This document shows, one piece after another, positions 60,819-64,000 of a stretch of 64,000 bases of DNA. The position numbers and the translations under genes were made by a program. Within the stretch, counting starts at the first letter, position 1, and each line of letters opens with the position of its first letter. Source of the DNA: JBFXCS01 sp050181915 (lineage in GTDB: Bacteria; Actinomycetota; Thermoleophilia; Miltoncostaeales; Miltoncostaeaceae); contig JBFXCS010000002.1 in NCBI GenBank assembly GCA_050181915.1, positions 124,001 to 188,000 on the forward strand. Direction: 5' to 3'. A model generated the notes under the pieces. That model was not told the origin of the DNA and did no database searches. It worked only from the letters and a program-made list of their open reading frames with translations.

Positions 60819-61742
60819 TCATCGGGTCGCGCCGAGCGGCTCGTAGGGCACGCCGCAGGCGTTCGGGTAGCGGGACGAGCGGGCGGCGATCACCGCGACG
60901 ATCGCCACCAGGTAGGGCAGGGACAGCCAGGCCTCGGGCGGGAGGTCGGCGAGGACGCCGAGCGACTGGGCCTGGAACTGGAGGGCCTGGGTGAGGCCGA
61001 ACAGGAGGGCACCGGCGACGCACAGGAAGGGGTTCCAGCGGGCCAGCACGACCACCGCGAGGGCGACGAAGCCCTGCCCGGCGGTCACGTTCGAGACGAA
61101 GCCGCCGGAGGTCGACGCGATGAGCGCCGCGCCTCCGAAGGACATCAGCGTGGTGCTGAGGATCACCGCCGCGTAGCGGATGCCGGCGACCGACACCCCC
61201 GCGGTCTCGGTGGCCCGCGGCTTCTCGCCCGCGGAGCGCATCGCCAGGCCCAGCCAGGTGTGGCGCAGCAGCGCGTAGACGAGGGGCACCGCGGCCAGGG
61301 CCAGCCAGACGGTCCAGTTCTGCTCGAACACCTCGCCGATCCAGGGGATCTGCGACAGCCCGGGAAAGCCGTGCCTGTCGAGGCTCGTGACCACCCCGAC
61401 GCCGGAGAGGTACTCCTCGAACAGGAGCGTCGTCGCGCCCAGCGCGAGCAGGTTGAACATGATCCCGCTCACGATCTGGTCGGTGCCGCGGCTCACCCAG
61501 AGGTAGGCGAGGATCGCGCCGAGGGCGGCGCCCACCGGCAGCGACAGCAGCAGGCCCGCCGCGATGCCGCTCTCGCGGATGCCCCAGGCGCAGGTGAGGG
61601 CGCCGAACAGCATCACCCCCTCGATGCCGATGTTCAGCACGCCCGCCTGCTCGCTGATCGCCTCGCCGAGGGCGGCCCAGAGGACCGGCGTCATCAGCGC
61701 GACGCCCGACACGATGACCGCGATGACGACGTCGTCGTTCAC
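60819..61742 (-). CDS. ABC transporter permease, nucleoside/branched-chain type (second subunit)
   Basis: The 307-aa protein has eight to ten spans with the family pattern ALGEAISEQAGVLNIGIEGVMLFGAL and the permease signature RSAGEKPRATETAGVSVAGIRY. It matches the YufQ/BmpD-like partner of Bmp systems. GTG start overlaps the stop of the first permease gene by 3 nt; it is followed by the binding-protein gene 37 nt on. Confidence 0.9.
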   Translation of the reverse strand: MNDDVVIAVIVSGVALMTPVLWAALGEAISEQAGVLNIGIEGVMLFGALTCAWGIRESGIAAGLLLSLPVGAALGAILAYLWVSRGTDQIVSGIMFNLLALGATTLLFEEYLSGVGVVTSLDRHGFPGLSQIPWIGEVFEQNWTVWLALAAVPLVYALLRHTWLGLAMRSAGEKPRATETAGVSVAGIRYAAVILSTTLMSFGGAALIASTSGGFVSNVTAGQGFVALAVVVLARWNPFLCVAGALLFGLTQALQFQAQSLGVLADLPPEAWLSLPYLVAIVAVIAARSSRYPNACGVPYEPLGATR

Positions 61743-62824
61743 TGGACCGCCCCCTCGGCGTAGCGCAGCCTGATCACCCGGGTGGCCAGCAGCGCGATGA
61801 TGAACGTGGCGATGACGATCTGGCCGACGGCGGTGGAGATGCCGGTGGCCGCGGGAAGGGTCTGGCTGCCGACCTGGAGGGCGGCGAAGAGGACGGCGGA
61901 CGGCAGGATCCACGCCGGGTTGAGCCGGGCCACCAGGGCCACCGCGATGCCGATGTAGCCGTAGTTGGCCGAGAAGCCGGTGACGAGGGCCCGGTTGTCG
62001 CCGATCACCTGGATCGACCCGGCGAGGCCCGCGAAGAGCCCGGCCAGCACGAAGGTGACCACGGTGACCCGCGCCACCCTCATCCCGTTCATGCGCGCGG
62101 CCGCCGGGTTGAGGCCGATGGCGCGGATCTCGAAGCCGCTGCGGGTGCGGCGCATCACCACCCAGGCCACGGCGACCGCCACCACGGCGAGCACCAGGCC
62201 GAGGTTCACGCCGGCCGACGACCAGATGACCGGCAGCTCGGCCGAGCCCGGCACGCGCTCGGTCTGCGCCGCCACGCCCTGGGGCCACAGGCCCGTGATG
62301 GCGTAGGTGGCCAGCAGGATGCCGACGAAGTTCAGCATCAGCGTGACGATCACCTCGTTGGCCCCGGCGACGGCCTTGAGCAGGCCGGCGAGGCCCGCCC
62401 ACACCGCCCCGGCGAGCACCGCGCCCAGCACCACCAGCGGCACCATCACGGCGGCCGGCAGGCCCGAGGGCAGGGTCAGGGCGAGCGCGATCGCCGCGAA
62501 CGCCCCGACGTGCATCTGCCCCTCGGCGCCCACGTTCCACAGACGGGCGGTGAAGGGGATCGCCGCGGCGACGCCGCACAGGGCCAGCGGCACGGCGACG
62601 CGCAGGGTGTTGCCGATACGGTCGCTCGATCCGAAGGCCCCCTCGACGATCGACCAGTAGGCGTCGAACGGGTTGGCGCCGAGGGCGGCGATCACGACGC
62701 CCACCAGCACGAGCGTGCCGAGCACCGCGATCGACGCGCTGGCGAGCGTCTCGCGCGACTCGGCGGCGCGTCCGCCCAGCAGGCGGGCGGCCTCGAGCGG
62801 GGTGCGGGCGGCGGGCTGCGCCAT
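61739..62824 (-). CDS. ABC transporter permease, nucleoside/branched-chain type (first subunit)
   Basis: The 361-aa protein is the longer permease of a Bmp-type importer: TLRVAVPLALCGVAAAIPFTARLWNVGAEGQMHVGAF, GANEVIVTLMLNFVGILL and RAIGLNPAAARMNGMRV are conserved positions. ATG 62824 overlaps the stop of the ATPase (TGATG); GTG 62827 is an alternative. It pairs with the shorter permease to form the membrane channel. Confidence 0.9.
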   Translation of the reverse strand: MAQPAARTPLEAARLLGGRAAESRETLASASIAVLGTLVLVGVVIAALGANPFDAYWSIVEGAFGSSDRIGNTLRVAVPLALCGVAAAIPFTARLWNVGAEGQMHVGAFAAIALALTLPSGLPAAVMVPLVVLGAVLAGAVWAGLAGLLKAVAGANEVIVTLMLNFVGILLATYAITGLWPQGVAAQTERVPGSAELPVIWSSAGVNLGLVLAVVAVAVAWVVMRRTRSGFEIRAIGLNPAAARMNGMRVARVTVVTFVLAGLFAGLAGSIQVIGDNRALVTGFSANYGYIGIAVALVARLNPAWILPSAVLFAALQVGSQTLPAATGISTAVGQIVIATFIIALLATRVIRLRYAEGAVQ

Positions 62825-64000
62825 CACGCCACCGCCTCGGCCATCGAGCCGCCCGTCCCGCCGGGCACCCCGGCGAGGGCCAGGCCGATGTCCTCGATGC
62901 GGGCCGACTCGGCGCCCGCCTCGTAGATCAGGCGGCCGCGGTAGATCACCGCGATGCGGTCCGACAGGGCAATCAGCTCGTCGAGCTCGTTGGTGACCAG
63001 CAGGATCGCGGCGCCGCGGCCGCGCAGCGCCAGCAGCTCGCGGTGGACGTAGTCGATGGCGCCGACGTCGAGGCCGCGGGTGGGCTGGGCGGCGATCAGC
63101 AGGCGCGGCTCGCGGGCGATCTCGCGGGCGATCACCACCTTCTGCTGGTTGCCGCCGGACAGCTGGGAGGCGAGCGCCTCGGGGTTCGGCGGCCGCACCC
63201 CGAACGCCTCCAGCAGGCGGGCCGCGTCGGCGGCGATCGCCCGGCGGTCGAGCAGGCCCCGGCGCGCGTAGCCGCCGCCGGCCACGCGTGCCAGGGCCAG
63301 GTTGTCGGCCAGGGTCATGTCGGCGATGAGGCCCCAGTGCAGGCGGTCCTCGGGGATCACGCTCACGCGGTGGGAGTGCAGCTCGAGCGGGCTGCGACCG
63401 GTGACGTCGACGCCGTCCAGCTCCACCGTCCCGGCCTCGGCGGAGGCGACGCCGGCGAGGACGTCGCTCAGCTCGCGCTGGCCGTTGCCCTCCACCCCGG
63501 CGAGGCCCAGGATCTCGCCCTCGCCCACCTCGAGGCTCACGCCGTCCACGGCGGCCACGCCGCGGCCGTCGCGCACCACGAGGCCCGAGACGCGCAGCAC
63601 CGGGCGGGCGTCGCCGGGCCGCTCGCGCTCGGGCAGCTCGGCGATCAGGCTGCCGGTCATGGCCCGCGCCAGGCGGGCCTCGTCGTAGTCGCCGCGCGCG
63701 AACACGCCCTGGCTGCGGCCGCCGCGCAGCACGGTCACCCGGTCGGCGATCTCCATCACCTCGGAGAGCTTGTGGGTGATGAGGACGGCCGAGTGGCCGT
63801 CGGCCGCCAGACGCCGCAGCGCGTCGAACAGCGCCGCCACGCCCGCCGGGCCGAGGGAGGCGGTGGGCTCGTCGAGCACCAGGATCCGGGCGCCGCGGTA
63901 CAGCAGCTTCAGGATCTCGATGCGCTGCTGGGTGTCGACGGGCAGGTCCCGCACGCGGGCGTCCGGGTCGATCTCCAGCCCGGAGCGGCGGCCCACCTCG
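62824..64000 (-). CDS. ABC transporter ATP-binding protein, dual ABC domain (5' truncated by window)
   Basis: The last ~390 residues of a double-ABC protein are present; the start lies beyond 64000. The first domain shows only its second half (DTQQRIEILKLLYRG, VLDEPTASLGP). The second has Walker A-like GVEGNGQRE, signature LSGGNQQK and Walker B LLIAAQPTRGLDVGAI. The first signature is degenerate (PVDTQQ), as in sugar- and nucleoside-type transporters, where one site hydrolyses poorly. It drives the permeases that follow. Confidence 0.9.
   Translation of the reverse strand, partial: EVGRRSGLEIDPDARVRDLPVDTQQRIEILKLLYRGARILVLDEPTASLGPAGVAALFDALRRLAADGHSAVLITHKLSEVMEIADRVTVLRGGRSQGVFARGDYDEARLARAMTGSLIAELPERERPGDARPVLRVSGLVVRDGRGVAAVDGVSLEVGEGEILGLAGVEGNGQRELSDVLAGVASAEAGTVELDGVDVTGRSPLELHSHRVSVIPEDRLHWGLIADMTLADNLALARVAGGGYARRGLLDRRAIAADAARLLEAFGVRPPNPEALASQLSGGNQQKVVIAREIAREPRLLIAAQPTRGLDVGAIDYVHRELLALRGRGAAILLVTNELDELIALSDRIAVIYRGRLIYEAGAESARIEDIGLALAGVPGGTGGSMAEAVA

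Overview
This is 64 kb of very GC-rich bacterial chromosome (mostly C or G at third codon positions) with short intergenic gaps, frequent GTG starts and many 1-8 nt stop/start overlaps. The gene set (Lhr-type helicase, OmpR-family regulator beside pst genes, LCP protein, MptA/FolE2-type GTP cyclohydrolase, TatA, primary sigma factor) fits a high-GC actinobacterium, perhaps of the Thermoleophilia/Solirubrobacterales kind. That placement is inference; no rRNA or tRNA gene was seen.

Layout. 0-3 kb: end of an Lhr helicase, a repeat-bearing gap and a 14-TM-type drug exporter. 3-16.5 kb: sugar-amine kinase, small phosphatase, transporters, a Nei-type DNA glycosylase, a YihY membrane protein, a beta-hydroxyacid dehydrogenase, an ArsR regulator divergent from an exporter, polyphosphate kinase and a subtilase. 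16.5-20.9 kb: a TetR regulator and an acyl-CoA module (nitroreductase-like protein, crotonase, acyl-CoA ligase) behind a clear promoter and a perfect palindromic operator. 20.9-26.8 kb: an accessory region with a DUF4258/DUF2283 pair, a tiny membrane peptide, unknown genes, a decayed helicase/DUF499 pseudogene, a HEPN protein and a DUF234 ATPase. 26.9-32.2 kb: a MarR/thioredoxin pair, then a copper operon with MbnP, MbnH (di-heme), two CopC proteins and two paralogous membrane proteins.

32.3-44.6 kb is mostly housekeeping: metG-tatD-rsmA-ispE, rsmI, an LCP protein, a K+ uptake operon (fmdB, ktrB-like, ktrA-like, DUF389) with a CIRCE-like operator in front of fmdB, a polysaccharide deacetylase and a flippase-like protein. 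44.6-51.5 kb holds a PQQ-type sugar dehydrogenase and the phosphate system: pstS, a single-chain PstC-PstA fusion, pstB, and a divergent response regulator behind three 11-nt PHO-box repeats. 51.6-55.1 kb: primary sigma factor, GTP cyclohydrolase, ACT protein, peptide deformylase, TatA. 55-64 kb: one minus-strand operon with a BMP-type ABC importer (runs off the window), a polypeptide of three fused RidA domains, an isochorismatase-fold hydrolase, an MFS transporter and an EamA transporter. It looks like uptake and catabolism of a nitrogen compound, possibly a nucleoside or heterocycle.

The most unusual items are the triple-RidA protein, the PstC-PstA fusion, the deletion-fused defence pseudogene, the CIRCE-like site before fmdB, the compact copper operon and the two-part codon usage of the acyl-CoA ligase.
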